A stretch of DNA of 64,000 nt, from assembly GCF_029633825.1 (NCBI RefSeq), contig NZ_CP090643.1, forward strand, positions 327,553 to 391,552, read 5' to 3'. The notes beneath the pieces were generated by a model. The model saw only the letters and a list, made by a program, of their open reading frames with translations. It made no database searches and was not told the origin of the DNA. Positions 9,418-18,834 of this stretch are shown here, in pieces (the first letter of the stretch is position 1; every line of letters starts with the position of its first letter). The DNA is from Burkholderia contaminans. GTDB lineage: Bacteria > Pseudomonadota > Gammaproteobacteria > Burkholderiales > Burkholderiaceae. The position numbers were made by a program, and so were the translations under genes.

Positions 9418-9690
9418 ATGAGCCACACAATTCGCGAGAAACAGAAGCTGCTCAACCGGGTGCGCCGCATCAAGGGGCAGCTCGAAGCGGTGGAGCGCTC
9501 GCTCGAGGAAGAGCGCGGTTGCTCCGAGGTGCTGCAGCAGATTACGAGCTGCCGTGGCGCGATGAATGGTCTTCTGGCAGTGGTGCTGGAGGACCATGTC
9601 CGAACTCATCTGGTCGATGCCGATCCGTCGCACGGGCATGTCAGCGGCACAGAGGAGCTGATCGAAGTGATCCACAGCTATTTCAGGTAA
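9418..9690 (+). CDS. dmeR: CsoR/RcnR-family metal-sensing repressor (DmeR-like)
   Basis: A 90-aa all-helical regulator beginning MSHTIREKQKLLNRVRRIKG. It keeps the RcnR nickel/cobalt ligand set: His3 near the start, a Cys in ERGCSEVLQQI (about residue 35) and the His in LEDHVRTHL (about residue 61). DNA binding would be released when Ni or Co binds. The neighbour is a CDF exporter, as in dmeR-dmeF pairs. Start ATG 9418 gives the family N-terminus with His3; an in-frame ATG at 9409 would add three residues. GGAG lies about 9 bases upstream. The gap to dmeF is 9 bases. Confidence 0.85.
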   Translation: MSHTIREKQKLLNRVRRIKGQLEAVERSLEEERGCSEVLQQITSCRGAMNGLLAVVLEDHVRTHLVDADPSHGHVSGTEELIEVIHSYFR

Positions 9691-9699
9691 GAGGGCAAC

Positions 9700-11007
9700 A
9701 TGAGCGATTTCCAGAGCGCAGCCTTTGGCGCCGGACACGATCACATCTATCTCGGCGCGGCACACGCGCAGAACGAGCGGCGGACCTGGGCAGTCATTGC
9801 GCTTTGCAGTGCGATGATGGTGGCCGAGATTCTTGGCGGCAGTCTGTTCGGCTCACTGGCGCTGGTCGCCGACGGTCTGCACATGTCAACGCACGCGGGT
9901 GCCATGCTGATCGCGGCGCTTGCTTACACTTACGCGCGCCGGCACGCGTCGGATCCGCGCTTCGTGTTTGGAACCGGCAAGCTTGGCGATCTGGCGGGGT
10001 TCACCAGCGCCATCGTGCTGGCGATGATTGCGCTGCTGATCGCCTATGAGGCGGTATCCCGTTTCTTTTCGCCGGTGCCAATCCATTTCGGGGAAGCGAT
10101 TCCCATCGCGGTGGTCGGACTGCTGGTCAACCTGGCGAGCGTCTGGCTGCTGAGCGGTGACCATCACGGTCATGGCCACGGGCATGCGCATGGACATGGG
10201 CACGGTCACGGTCACGGCCATGGCGACGAAGATCACGGCGACCATGCTCATGACGATGAGGTCCGGCGCATATTCACTCCGTCTGGCGTGTTCGAGGTTT
10301 CGGTTTTCGAGGACGGCGTGCCGCCCGTCTTCCGCATAACGCCGGCGACGGAGGATTCGCGCCTGGCCGCAGACGGGGTTTCGGTCACGACGGTACGCCC
10401 GGACGGCGCACGTCAAGCGTTCACGTTCGTTGACCGGGGCGGCTACCTGGAGTCAACCGACCAGATTCCGGAGCCGCACGAGTTCAAGGCCGTCGTCCGG
10501 TTGAGCGACGGCTTGCACGAACTCGCCTTCGAGGAGCATGAGCACGACCATGACGACGCAGTCACCGCTGCGAACCGGGATCACAATATCCGTTCGGCGT
10601 ACGTCCACGTGATCGCGGATGCAGCCGTCTCCGTGCTGGCCATCATTGGGCTGGTGCTGGCGCGTACGTTCGGCTGGATGTGGATGGACCCGCTTGCCGG
10701 CGTGATTGGCGCACTGGTGATCGCGAACTGGTCGTGGGGTTTGATGCGCGACACGGGCGGGATTTTGCTCGACATGAATCTGGACCGCAAACTGTCTGAC
10801 AATGTCCGTCGCACGATCGAGGGCCATGGCGACCGGGTAATCGACCTGCACGTATGGCGCCTGGGACCCGGTCACATGGGCGCGGTGGTGTCGGTTGCGA
10901 CTACCGAGCCGCAACGCAGCCCTGGCTTCTATCACGCAGCACTCAAACGCTTCCGGGGCTTGTCGCACGTGACGGTGGAAGTCAACCCGACGCGTGTCGC
11001 AGCCTGA
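9700..11007 (+). CDS. dmeF: Cation diffusion facilitator, cobalt/nickel exporter (DmeF-like) with an inserted domain
   Basis: A 435-aa CDF exporter of the inner membrane. TM2 carries ADGLHMSTHAG and TM5 carries HVIADAAVS, the paired H/D metal-binding segments (HxxxD-type) of the family. Between TM4 and TM5 lies a very His-rich loop (repeated HGHG, about residues 152-190). An extra acidic domain of about 95 residues then ends in a second His-rich patch (EEHEHDHDD). Typical CDF proteins have only a short loop here, so this insert is unusual. The C-terminal cytoplasmic domain ends in HVTVEVNP. It follows dmeR directly and should be induced by Ni/Co. The metal specificity is inferred from the regulator. 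Confidence 0.85.
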   Translation: MSDFQSAAFGAGHDHIYLGAAHAQNERRTWAVIALCSAMMVAEILGGSLFGSLALVADGLHMSTHAGAMLIAALAYTYARRHASDPRFVFGTGKLGDLAGFTSAIVLAMIALLIAYEAVSRFFSPVPIHFGEAIPIAVVGLLVNLASVWLLSGDHHGHGHGHAHGHGHGHGHGHGDEDHGDHAHDDEVRRIFTPSGVFEVSVFEDGVPPVFRITPATEDSRLAADGVSVTTVRPDGARQAFTFVDRGGYLESTDQIPEPHEFKAVVRLSDGLHELAFEEHEHDHDDAVTAANRDHNIRSAYVHVIADAAVSVLAIIGLVLARTFGWMWMDPLAGVIGALVIANWSWGLMRDTGGILLDMNLDRKLSDNVRRTIEGHGDRVIDLHVWRLGPGHMGAVVSVATTEPQRSPGFYHAALKRFRGLSHVTVEVNPTRVAA

Positions 11008-11010
11008 GCG

Positions 11011-11235
11011 ATGGCCGTCAGGTCACCGTGCATCGACGTGTGCGTCATGGATGGTCGGACAGGGTTCTGCACCGGCTGCCTGCGCACACGCGATGAAATC
11101 CGCAACTGGAAGACAATGACGGACCATCGGCGGCATCAGGTCATCAACGATCGCGCGCGACAGCAGGCAAAACTTGTACGAGGGCCGGCGCACGGCGATG
11201 GCCGGGGCGCCACGGGCTCTGGAACTCCGGAATGA
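11011..11235 (+). CDS. DUF1289 small Cys-rich protein
   Basis: A 74-aa protein whose first half has the DUF1289 pattern: SPCIDVCVMD, then FCTGCLRT, then an ExxxW segment and an R-x-x-x-I element. The four cysteines probably bind zinc or an Fe-S cluster; the family function is not known. Four bases separate it from the dmeF stop, so it is probably the third gene of this operon. The last 25 residues are low-complexity and may be poorly conserved. Confidence 0.72.
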   Translation: MAVRSPCIDVCVMDGRTGFCTGCLRTRDEIRNWKTMTDHRRHQVINDRARQQAKLVRGPAHGDGRGATGSGTPE

Positions 11236-11456
11236 CGAAGTGCGGTGTAGCGCCGTGAAACACACTTGCCTGAAGGGCGCCGCAGCCGCCTTGTACGGCC
11301 ACACTAACACTACCGGCGACGCCCCGTTGCTATAGCAGATGGCGTCAGACCCGGAGCATATCAACCTGACCGGCGACTCCCGGCGGCTTCCGCAGCGCCA
11401 GGACTGGCTTGCGCGAATTCAGGCCGTTGCTGCCGCGGCAGCAGGCTTGACGTGCC

Positions 11457-11528
11457 TTATGTTCTCTGAGGCCGCCGCTGGAGCCAAACCAGCGCGATGG
11501 TCACGGCGCAAAAAGCGGCGCCCGCATA
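11457..11528 (-). pseudogene. C-terminal remnant of a membrane transporter cut by the mer element
   Basis: The minus strand has an open frame from the outer edge of the left inverted repeat to TAA 11457. It gives YAGAAFCAVTIALVWLQRRP, which resembles the last TM and basic tail of an MFS transporter. No 5' part is in view on either side. The family is an inference from one hydrophobic segment. Confidence 0.35.
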
Positions 11529-11566
11529 GGGGTGCCGTCAAGATTCGGACTTTTTCGTACGTTTAG
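11529..11566 (+). repeat. Left 38-bp terminal inverted repeat of the mer element
   Basis: Begins GGGGTGCCGTCAAGATTCGG and ends CGTACGTTTAG. It pairs with the repeat at 15966-16003 with seven mismatches. Confidence 0.8.
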
Positions 11567-11576
11567 CGGCGAGATC

Positions 11577-11693
11577 GTCAGGTTAGGGTCTTCGACACGG
11601 AGAAACGTGTGTCCACCAATGAGGAAGTCAACCCTAACGTGACGCGCTTTGGTCGCAGGCCTGACGTCAGGTTGAAGCATGCCTCAGCCTGAC
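11577..11693. other. res-like resolution site remnant
   Basis: Four copies of a GTCAGGTT-like half-site in paired inverted order: GTCAGGTTAGGG 11577-11588 with CCCTAACGTGAC 11632-11643, and GTCAGGTTGA 11666-11675 with CAGCCTGAC 11685-11693. This is the layout expected of resolvase sub-sites in Tn21-type transposons. The matching resolvase gene is absent. Confidence 0.55.
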
Positions 11694-11727
11694 ACCCGAC
11701 GCGTGACTGAGCGCACCGATGCGCAGA

Positions 11728-11964
11728 TCACCGGGGCGCCCGGAACGCGCGCAGCGCCCATGTGAGCGACAAGGCAAAAAACGCCAGCAGCACGACCACG
11801 GCGATGCCCTGATGCTGGCTGACGAGTGCTCCGGCCGCCGTGCCGGACAGTGCCAGCAGCACGATCGGCAAATGGCATGGGCACGTGAGCGCCGCGAGCG
11901 CACCCCAGAGCCAGGCGCGCCAGCGGGCGCTACGAGTTAATCCGGGTGCAGTTGGATCACGCAC
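11728..11964 (-). CDS. merE: MerE mercury transport protein
   Basis: A 78-aa inner-membrane protein, exactly the usual MerE length, when GTG 11964 is taken as the start. It has the LTCPCHLPI cysteine pair in the first TM and a second TM before RAFR. MerE is a broad mercury (inorganic and methyl) uptake accessory. The start overlaps the merB stop by 8 bases, indicating translational coupling. It is the last gene of the operon. Confidence 0.88.
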   Translation of the reverse strand: MRDPTAPGLTRSARWRAWLWGALAALTCPCHLPIVLLALSGTAAGALVSQHQGIAVVVLLAFFALSLTWALRAFRAPR

Positions 11965-12613
11965 GGTTTGTGCTCCCCGCGTTTCGCAGGCAGGTGGCCC
12001 CCAACAGCCGCTCGGCACACTCGCGGCCCACGGCGAAGGCGTCCCGGACGCTCACAACCTCGATGCCGGGGCGTGTCGCGGCCCACTGCTGACCCGCGGC
12101 GGCAGAGGCAAAGAAATGCACATGACAGCAGAACGCAGCGCGGATGTCAGGCGTGTTCTGCGGGAGGATCAGCGACACGGCCGCGCCCGTCGGCTCGATG
12201 TCCTCTATCGCGGTGGGCGTGACCGTGAGCGAGACCGGTGTGCCGGTGGCGGCACATCGCGAGACCACGTGGGCCGTCCGGTCGATCAGCGCCGGGAAGA
12301 ACAGCGTATCGAAGGCACACCACGTGTACAGGCGCCGGCCGTCGACCTCGAAAGTGTGCGGGGTCTCACGCAACGTCAAGCCGTAGCCGACGACGTTGCC
12401 ATAGTCGTCCCACTCCGTGCTTACCGCCTGTTCGAGTGCCACGCTCACCCGCTCGATGGGCCAGTCCAAGGCCAGGGCCAATGCGGCCGGAGAAACCGGC
12501 GCCCCCTTGCTGAGTTCACGCAGCAGCACGACAAAGAGATCTGCAAAGCCTTCCAACTGGTTGGCCATCGCCAGGCGCTCGACCAGTTCGGCCGTATGGC
12601 GCGCAAGGTTCAT
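11957..12613 (-). CDS. merB: Organomercurial lyase MerB
   Basis: A 218-aa cytoplasmic enzyme that breaks the C-Hg bond of organomercurials and hands Hg(II) to MerA. The catalytic triad is visible: Cys and Asp in [12 protein letters not shown] (about residues 100 and 103) and the second Cys in FCCHVHFF (about residue 165). The start ATG 12613 ([10 protein letters not shown]) gives a length close to the family norm of about 212; a longer in-frame start at 12646 would run almost to the merA stop. The gene makes this a broad-spectrum mer operon. Confidence 0.93.
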   Translation of the reverse strand: MNLARHTAELVERLAMANQLEGFADLFVVLLRELSKGAPVSPAALALALDWPIERVSVALEQAVSTEWDDYGNVVGYGLTLRETPHTFEVDGRRLYTWCAFDTLFFPALIDRTAHVVSRCAATGTPVSLTVTPTAIEDIEPTGAAVSLILPQNTPDIRAAFCCHVHFFASAAAGQQWAATRPGIEVVSVRDAFAVGRECAERLLGATCLRNAGSTNRA

Positions 12614-12630
12614 CGTCGTCCCCCCACAGG

Positions 12631-14355
<1,725 letters not shown>

Positions 14356-14789
14356 TCAACCCTTGCGCACGCTGCCCGTGCACGAATCACACGTATCGGT
14401 GGCACAGACGCGTTGGGCCGGGGAGAACAGGTCCCAGAGCGATGTCGCCACCATAATGGCGAGACCGGGATAGAGCAGCCAGCCGCTGCGCTCGCCATAG
14501 GCGCGCATCACAAACACGGCTGCCAGCACCAGCAGCGGCCCGATCAGGCCGGGCACGGTACGGCGCCACTGCCGATGCTTGAGCCAGCCGACCGCATTGG
14601 CGAACAGCGCGACGCCGGCGAAGGCCGGTAGCAGGATGCGGATGAACAACCCTTCGTACTGGCTCAGGAAGCCCAGACCAATGGTGGCGCCCAGACTGGC
14701 GATCGCGGGAAGCAGCTCGCACAGCCCATCGCCGACACGATGCTGCCAAGCAAACCGGCCTTATCGGCCGCGCGCGTGACGAATGACAT
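14356..14789 (-). pseudogene. merC: merC, broken by a single-base deletion
   Basis: MerC is a four-TM inner-membrane Hg(II) importer. The gene starts at ATG 14789 after GAGGT and reads MSFVTRAADKAGLLG through the CASCFP metal-binding motif. It then shifts frame near 14704-14709, where one base appears missing (CCCGCGATC in place of CCCGGCGATC). The rest continues in another frame as IASLGATIGLGFLSQYEG and onward to VRKG. Restoring one base gives a full-length MerC. Either the transporter is inactive, with MerT and MerE covering uptake, or the base was lost in sequencing. Confidence 0.85.
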
Positions 14790-14807
14790 TGCAGTACCTC
14801 TGTAGTT

Positions 14808-15083
14808 TCAGGGCTTGACCGACGACGGATAGCCCGCGTCCGCCGTAGCCTTGGTCAGTGCCTGGACGCTCGTCTTGCCATCGTCGAACGTCACGACGGC
14901 TTCGCGCTGCTCGAAACGGACATCCGTTTTTTCGACGCCCGTAACTTGGGACAGCGCGTGTTTGACCGTAATGGGGCAGGCGGCACACGTCATGCCGGGC
15001 ACAGACAGCGTAACCGTCTGCGTCGCGGCCCAGACCGGGACGGCAACAACGGCGAGCGCGAGTGCTGCAAGCAGCTTTTTCAT
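14808..15083 (-). CDS. merP: Periplasmic mercury-binding protein MerP
   Basis: A 91-aa protein with a signal peptide (MKKLLAALALAVVAVPVWA, cut before ATQTV) and the heavy-metal-associated motif GMTCAACPITV. It binds Hg(II) in the periplasm and passes it to MerT or MerC. ATG 15083 gives the exact family length and has GGAG 8 bases upstream. Confidence 0.95.
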   Translation of the reverse strand: MKKLLAALALAVVAVPVWAATQTVTLSVPGMTCAACPITVKHALSQVTGVEKTDVRFEQREAVVTFDDGKTSVQALTKATADAGYPSSVKP

Positions 15084-15097
15084 GATGAACTCCAGGT

Positions 15098-15448
15098 TCA
15101 ATAGAACAGGGGCAGTACGTAGGGGAAACCAACCGCGATCAGTACCAACGCGACAACGATCCAGAAGATGAGCTTGTACGCGGCGCGCACCTGTGGAATC
15201 GCGCACACCTCGCCGGGCCTGCACACCGCAACGGGCCGAAAGATGCGTCGGCCGGCGAAGAACAACGCCACCAGTGCCACGCCGATGAAAGCCGGCCGCC
15301 AGGGTTCGAGCAAAGTCAGATTGCCGATCCAGGCGCCGCTCACACCCAGCGCGACGAGCACCAGTGGCCCGAGGCAGCAGGTCGACGCGAGGATAGCGGC
15401 CAGTCCGCCGGCGGCAAGTGCGCCGCGCCCATTCTGCTGTTCCGCCAT
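15098..15448 (-). CDS. merT: Mercury transporter MerT
   Basis: A 116-aa inner-membrane protein with three TMs. TM1 holds the vicinal cysteine pair in STCCLGPL; the cytoplasmic loop carries a second Cys pair ([11 protein letters not shown]). It takes Hg(II) from MerP to MerA. ATG 15448 (MAEQQNGRG) gives the family length; longer in-frame starts would cover the mer operator. It is the first gene of merTPCABE. Confidence 0.95.
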   Translation of the reverse strand: MAEQQNGRGALAAGGLAAILASTCCLGPLVLVALGVSGAWIGNLTLLEPWRPAFIGVALVALFFAGRRIFRPVAVCRPGEVCAIPQVRAAYKLIFWIVVALVLIAVGFPYVLPLFY

Positions 15449-15482
15449 ACGCTGCCCTTCCGAATATCCACTGAGTAGCGTA

Positions 15483-15513
15483 ACCTTACTTCCGTACCTA
15501 TGTACGGAGTCAA
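15483..15513 (-). promoter_or_regulatory. mer operator-promoter (merTPCABE direction)
   Basis: On the minus strand a -35 TTGACT (15513-15508) and -10 TAAGGT (15488-15483) are separated by 19 bases. The long spacer is the hallmark of MerR-activated promoters. The spacer holds the dyad CCGTAC / GTACGG bound by MerR. merR is divergent and shares the region. Confidence 0.92.
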
Positions 15514-15518
15514 GCGGT

Positions 15519-15953
15519 ATGGATAACGGTAGCGAAAGCCTGACCATCGGCGCCTTCGCGAAGGCCGCCGGCGTCAATGTGGAGACGATCCGGTTCTATC
15601 AGCGCAAGGGATTGCTGCTGGAACCGGATAAGCCGTATGGCAGCATTCGCCGCTATGGCGAAGGCGATGTGACGAGGGTTCGGTTCGTCAAGTCGGCCCA
15701 GCGGCTGGGCTTCAGCCTCGACGAAATAGCGGACCTGTTGAAACTGGAGGATGGGACGCATTGCGACGAGGCGAGCAGCCTCGCGGAGCACAAGCTCCGC
15801 GACATTCAGGACAAACTCGCCGATCTCGAACGCATGGAAGCCGTGCTCACCCAGCTCGTGTGCGCGTGCCATTCGCGCAAGGGCAACGTGTCGTGTCCGC
15901 TGATTGCCTCATTGCAGCGAGGCGAAGAACCACGTGACGTCGGCGCCGCGTAA
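15519..15953 (+). CDS. merR: Mercury-responsive regulator MerR
   Basis: A 144-aa MerR, the exact family length. The N-terminal helix-turn-helix reads [21 protein letters not shown], and a long dimer helix follows. The three Hg(II)-binding cysteines are in GTHCDEAS (about residue 82) and [13 protein letters not shown] (about residues 117 and 126). It represses the divergent mer promoter and, with Hg(II), untwists it to activate transcription. Divergent from merT with the operator between. Confidence 0.95.
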   Translation: MDNGSESLTIGAFAKAAGVNVETIRFYQRKGLLLEPDKPYGSIRRYGEGDVTRVRFVKSAQRLGFSLDEIADLLKLEDGTHCDEASSLAEHKLRDIQDKLADLERMEAVLTQLVCACHSRKGNVSCPLIASLQRGEEPRDVGAA

Positions 15954-15965
15954 GTGCCATTCGCC

Positions 15966-16003
15966 ATTAACGTACGCAAAAGTCCGTTTCTTGAGGGCAC
16001 CCG
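15966..16003 (-). repeat. Right 38-bp terminal inverted repeat of the mer element
   Basis: On the minus strand it begins CGGGTGCCCTCAAG and ends GCGTACGTTAAT. The first base deviates from the GGGG consensus. It pairs with 11529-11566. Confidence 0.75.
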
Positions 16004-16434
16004 TTACCGGGCGCGATCACGGTCGCTGCTGCGATGCTGACCGGGCTTGCCGGCTACGGCGTGAGTCTGGTGTTCTTTGTGATCGCGCTCCGGCACCTCG
16101 GTCAGCCCGGGCCGGCGCCTACTTCTCGGTTGCGCCGCTTTTCGGCGTGGCGCTATCGTTGCTTATCTGGCCCGAGTGGCCGTCCGTGTCTTTCTGGATC
16201 GCCACCGCCATGATGGCGCTGGGCATTTGGCTGCACGTGCGTGAACGACATGAGCATGAGCATACGCACGAGCCTCTCGAACACACGCATCGCCATCGCC
16301 ACGACGAACATCACCAGCACGAGCACGATTTCCCATTCGATAGCGATGAACCCCATACCCATCCGCATGTGCACCTGCCCATCACCCATTCGCATGCACA
16401 CTTCCCGGATGTGCATCACCGGCACAAGCATTAG
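16004..16434 (+). pseudogene. Truncated, frameshifted EamA/DMT-type transporter with His-rich tail
   Basis: The frame is open from the edge of the right inverted repeat: AAMLTGLAGYGVSLVFF, then IALRHLG. Near 16101-16104 one base is missing (GGTCAGCCC where GGTxCAGCCC is needed). The protein resumes as ARAGAYFSVAPLFG, a last TM, and a tail of repeated His-Glu/His-His (about 16246-16431) ending at TAG 16432. This matches the C-terminal half of DMT-family carriers with metal-binding tails often found near metal genes. The N-terminal half is missing, cut off at the mer element. Confidence 0.65.
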
Positions 16435-16577
16435 GTGCGCGAACTGAGCGCGTGCAGAACGGCGAGCAGGCGATATGCCACGGGCAAGACGAAGATTACG
16501 AGGTGCCGTTCCCGCTCTGATCAGAGGCTAGAAGCTTCGGCAGTCGGCGCCGGTGTACCCTTGGGGCATTACAACTT

Positions 16578-16715
16578 GTGTCAAACTCTTTTGTCGCAAA
16601 ATGCTTCTGCGAATTGTGTTGGATTGCGTTAGTGTCAAGCTCTATTTCATCGGTGCCTAACCCAGTAGATCGCTAAGCATCTGATTTTATTGTGCGCGCT
16701 GTGTCAAACTCTATT
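16578..16715 (+). repeat. Three direct repeats, GTGTCAAACTCTATT-type, at the head of the small-gene array
   Basis: Copies at 16578-16592 (GTGTCAAACTCTTTT), 16632-16646 (GTGTCAAGCTCTATT) and 16701-16715 (GTGTCAAACTCTATT), spaced 54 and 69 bases. The first copy opens a 32-codon frame (16578-16676) and the third lies at the N-terminus of the first array gene. All three, read in phase, give V-S-N/S-S. They could be a regulator-binding cluster or repeated gene starts. Confidence 0.55.
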
Positions 16716-17159
16716 GTTCGTTCACAGGTGGCACTGGTCGTGTTGAGCGCGCTGAACGGCGCACACGCGGCGTCGTACGTCGTTGATGTTCAGTTCCCCG
16801 GCGACGCGAGCGCAAAGCCCGCCACGCTCAATCTGGAAGACCACGGTAAGCCACAAACGGCTAAAGGCCCTGGCGGTCTGTTCGTGGCGGTCGCAGCGCA
16901 GCAGGCGCTCGAAAGCAAGCTGCTTGAATCGCGGGTTAACGTGATCGACAACGTAGGCACCGACCGGGCCGTGGGTACAGGCGTGACAACGCAGTATCTG
17001 GCGCTGAACCGACCTCTGACGCTGCAAAGCCCCGCTGGGGCCGGTGTTGTGTTAACGCTCAAGCAGATTCGCGAATTACCATCGGAAAAAGCAACATGCG
17101 CGACTTCTTTGAGAAATGCCTGGTCTTCGGGGGAATCATTCTCGCGTTCTGGCTGTTGA
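16692..17159 (+). CDS. Array gene 1: secreted protein of unknown function with an overlapping 3' end
   Basis: A 155-aa frame starting at GTG 16692 or, equally well, GTG 16701. A signal-peptide-like segment (VALVVLSALNGAHAA) precedes a mature part starting SYVVDVQFPGD. No family is recognised. The frame reads through the intergenic heptamer CGGAAAAA at 17083-17090 and overlaps the next gene by 64 bases. In every other junction a stop comes before the heptamer, so the original stop was probably lost here and the last 20 or so residues are read-through. Confidence 0.5.
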   Translation: MRAVSNSIVRSQVALVVLSALNGAHAASYVVDVQFPGDASAKPATLNLEDHGKPQTAKGPGGLFVAVAAQQALESKLLESRVNVIDNVGTDRAVGTGVTTQYLALNRPLTLQSPAGAGVVLTLKQIRELPSEKATCATSLRNAWSSGESFSRSGC

Positions 17160-17296
17160 CCTTCGACCGGCGCAGCCCAATGCAAAGGCGCAAGGAGGAC
17201 GCGCGACAGCGCGCGTGGGATGACGAACGACGACGCAACGACGACGCTGCTGCCGCTTATCAAGCACAGCACAATCGGCACGATCACCACCGGTAG
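17096..17296 (+). CDS. Array gene 2: small membrane-anchored protein
   Basis: 66 aa. One TM near the N-terminus (CLVFGGIILAFWLLTF) is followed by a highly charged tail (QRRKEDARQRAWDDERRRND) ending in a His-rich HNRHDHHR. Family unknown. TAG stop fused to the heptamer. Confidence 0.6.
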   Translation: MRDFFEKCLVFGGIILAFWLLTFDRRSPMQRRKEDARQRAWDDERRRNDDAAAAYQAQHNRHDHHR

Positions 17297-17313
17297 GAAA
17301 ACGGGGAACATCA

Positions 17314-17529
17314 ATGCCAACTATTCAAGGAAAGCATGTGAGCAAGAAAATCTCGGTCGGACTGACTCCGGTCGTCGCGCTCGCGTTTACGGCATTCGGG
17401 TTCGGATTTGCAGTAGAAGCCTCGCTGTCGGTTGGTCCGAAGATGACCGTGCCGCTGCTCTGCTCCATTTTTGCATTCGGCGCGGTGATTGTCGCGGTCG
17501 TCCTGAGCGCACGGGAATCCAACGGCTGA
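17314..17529 (+). CDS. Array gene 3: small two-TM protein
   Basis: 71 aa with two hydrophobic segments (VVALAFTAFGFGFAVEA and VPLLCSIFAFGAVIVAVVL) and short basic ends. Not recognised. An internal GTG at 17338 (after AAGGAAAGC) is an alternative start and gives MSKKISVGLTP. Confidence 0.6.
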   Translation: MPTIQGKHVSKKISVGLTPVVALAFTAFGFGFAVEASLSVGPKMTVPLLCSIFAFGAVIVAVVLSARESNG

Positions 17530-17549
17530 TGCAACGGAAAGCAGAAAGC

Positions 17550-17732
17550 ATGGATACGAGCAACGAGAAGACCACCGGAACAACGGCAGAGCGGCAAGCG
17601 GTTCCTCCACTGAAGGTCTATCTGATTGCGCTCGCGGTTGTCGGCGCGGGGATCATGATCGTCCACGAAGGGCCGATGCACATCGCAGGCAGAGTGATCA
17701 CGTCGCTGCAAAAGCTGGTTCTTGGCATCTGA
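17550..17732 (+). CDS. Array gene 4: small one-TM protein
   Basis: 60 aa. A polar Thr/Glu-rich N-terminus (MDTSNEKTTGTTAERQ) precedes one TM (VYLIALAVVGAGIMIV) and a short amphipathic end. Start chosen at ATG 17550, 9 bases after GGAAAG. Not recognised. Confidence 0.55.
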   Translation: MDTSNEKTTGTTAERQAVPPLKVYLIALAVVGAGIMIVHEGPMHIAGRVITSLQKLVLGI

Positions 17733-17752
17733 GTGTGCATAGGAAAAAGATC

Positions 17753-18103
17753 ATGGCAAGCGAGCGACTGAATTTGGAGCAGGCTGCGAACGCGATTGGC
17801 GATGCCATGTACGCAATGCTTCCGGGTGGCGAGGTTCAGGTTGAGCCTGCGAGTGACGGCTTTGGCGTAGAGATTGTGCGCATCATTGCCGGGGTAGAGG
17901 GGCGCGGCGATGGCACGCGCTCGATGCTGGCCGCAACTGCACTTGCAGACCGGCTCGGTGTTTGCGTGACGCTGACCCCGGACGGCAGCTACTACGAAGA
18001 TGCGGATGCGGCAGCAGCGCGGTTGACCGAGTTCTATTCGCGATTCGGATTCCGTCAGCACGCCTTCGGTACGATGCTGCGCGAACCCGTCAACTTCAAT
18101 TGA
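17753..18103 (+). CDS. Array gene 5: unknown soluble protein, weakly GNAT-like end
   Basis: 116 aa, soluble. The middle has alternating strands and the end reads RLTEFYSRFGFRQHAFG, which resembles the last helix and strand of GNAT acetyltransferases. The acetyl-CoA loop is not seen, so this is only a hint. One of the larger array members. Starts 5 bases after GGAAAAA. Confidence 0.6.
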   Translation: MASERLNLEQAANAIGDAMYAMLPGGEVQVEPASDGFGVEIVRIIAGVEGRGDGTRSMLAATALADRLGVCVTLTPDGSYYEDADAAAARLTEFYSRFGFRQHAFGTMLREPVNFN

Positions 18104-18123
18104 ACGGAAAACAGGAGCAACAG

Positions 18124-18594
18124 GTGGACCGCATAATTCTTACACCGGCGATCGTGGCGGACCTCGTTAGCGACTGTCTGGGAACAACAAAGGTCCTTGC
18201 GATCGTCGGGGCGTGTCAAACCGGCAAGACGATATCGCTGAAGCAATGGACGGAAGCATGCTGCGCGCAAGGGACCGCTCGGGTGGCCTACGTGGACTGC
18301 CACACTCTCCTGGTCAAGGACAAGGTTGAAGTCGCCTTCGAGGGTCAAACGCGAGATGCAGCGGTCGGACACTATCCTTTGTTCGACCTCAACGGCGCCG
18401 ACATCGTGGTTGTCGATGAGCCGCTACAGAACCGTGAGCTTGTGGGGCGGTTATTCGCGCATGTCGAACCGAGCGGAAGCGCTTTCATGCACCGGCTGTT
18501 GGTGTTGCCACTTCAGACGGAGAAGGCCATCGATCGCTTTGCCATTCCGCGCTCGGCGGTCCGTGTGTACTCGGTCGCCGGTTTGCCTCTGTAA
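18124..18594 (+). CDS. Array gene 6: small P-loop NTPase
   Basis: 156 aa with a clear Walker A, VGACQTGKTIS (about residue 29), and a Walker B, ADIVVVDEP (about residue 98). A conserved-looking GHYPLFDLNG precedes the Walker B. It probably binds and hydrolyses ATP; no partner domain is fused. This is the one array product with a confidently readable biochemical fold and the largest member. Start GTG 18124 has AGGAG 6 bases upstream in addition to the heptamer. Confidence 0.7.
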   Translation: MDRIILTPAIVADLVSDCLGTTKVLAIVGACQTGKTISLKQWTEACCAQGTARVAYVDCHTLLVKDKVEVAFEGQTRDAAVGHYPLFDLNGADIVVVDEPLQNRELVGRLFAHVEPSGSAFMHRLLVLPLQTEKAIDRFAIPRSAVRVYSVAGLPL

Positions 18595-18605
18595 CCACGG
18601 AAAAC

Positions 18606-18821
18606 ATGAGCCAAAGCACAGAAGCTGGCAAGCTGCCCGGATGGACGGTGTTGGTGTCGCTGCTCGGGTGCGCAATTGCCCTGATGATCCTGCTGGCGTG
18701 CCGACACATCGGCCTGTCGTGGTGGATCGGCGTGCCGGCCGCGATCGCGGTTACGGTTGCCAGCGTCTTTTTGGACCGCGCCATCGAGCGCAGGTGCGCC
18801 CCGTCAGGGCGCACGAACTGA
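18606..18821 (+). CDS. Array gene 7: small two-TM protein
   Basis: 71 aa with two TMs (TVLVSLLGCAIALMILLAC and WWIGVPAAIAVTVASVFL) and a basic C-terminus (RAIERRCAPSGR). Only one base separates GGAAAA from the ATG, so the motif can hardly act as its ribosome site here. Not recognised. Confidence 0.58.
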   Translation: MSQSTEAGKLPGWTVLVSLLGCAIALMILLACRHIGLSWWIGVPAAIAVTVASVFLDRAIERRCAPSGRTN

Positions 18822-18834
18822 TCGGAAAATTCGA

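Noticed and set aside
11339..11566. 75-aa + frame left of the mer element
   Set aside because: Runs through the terminal inverted repeat and lacks a ribosome site.
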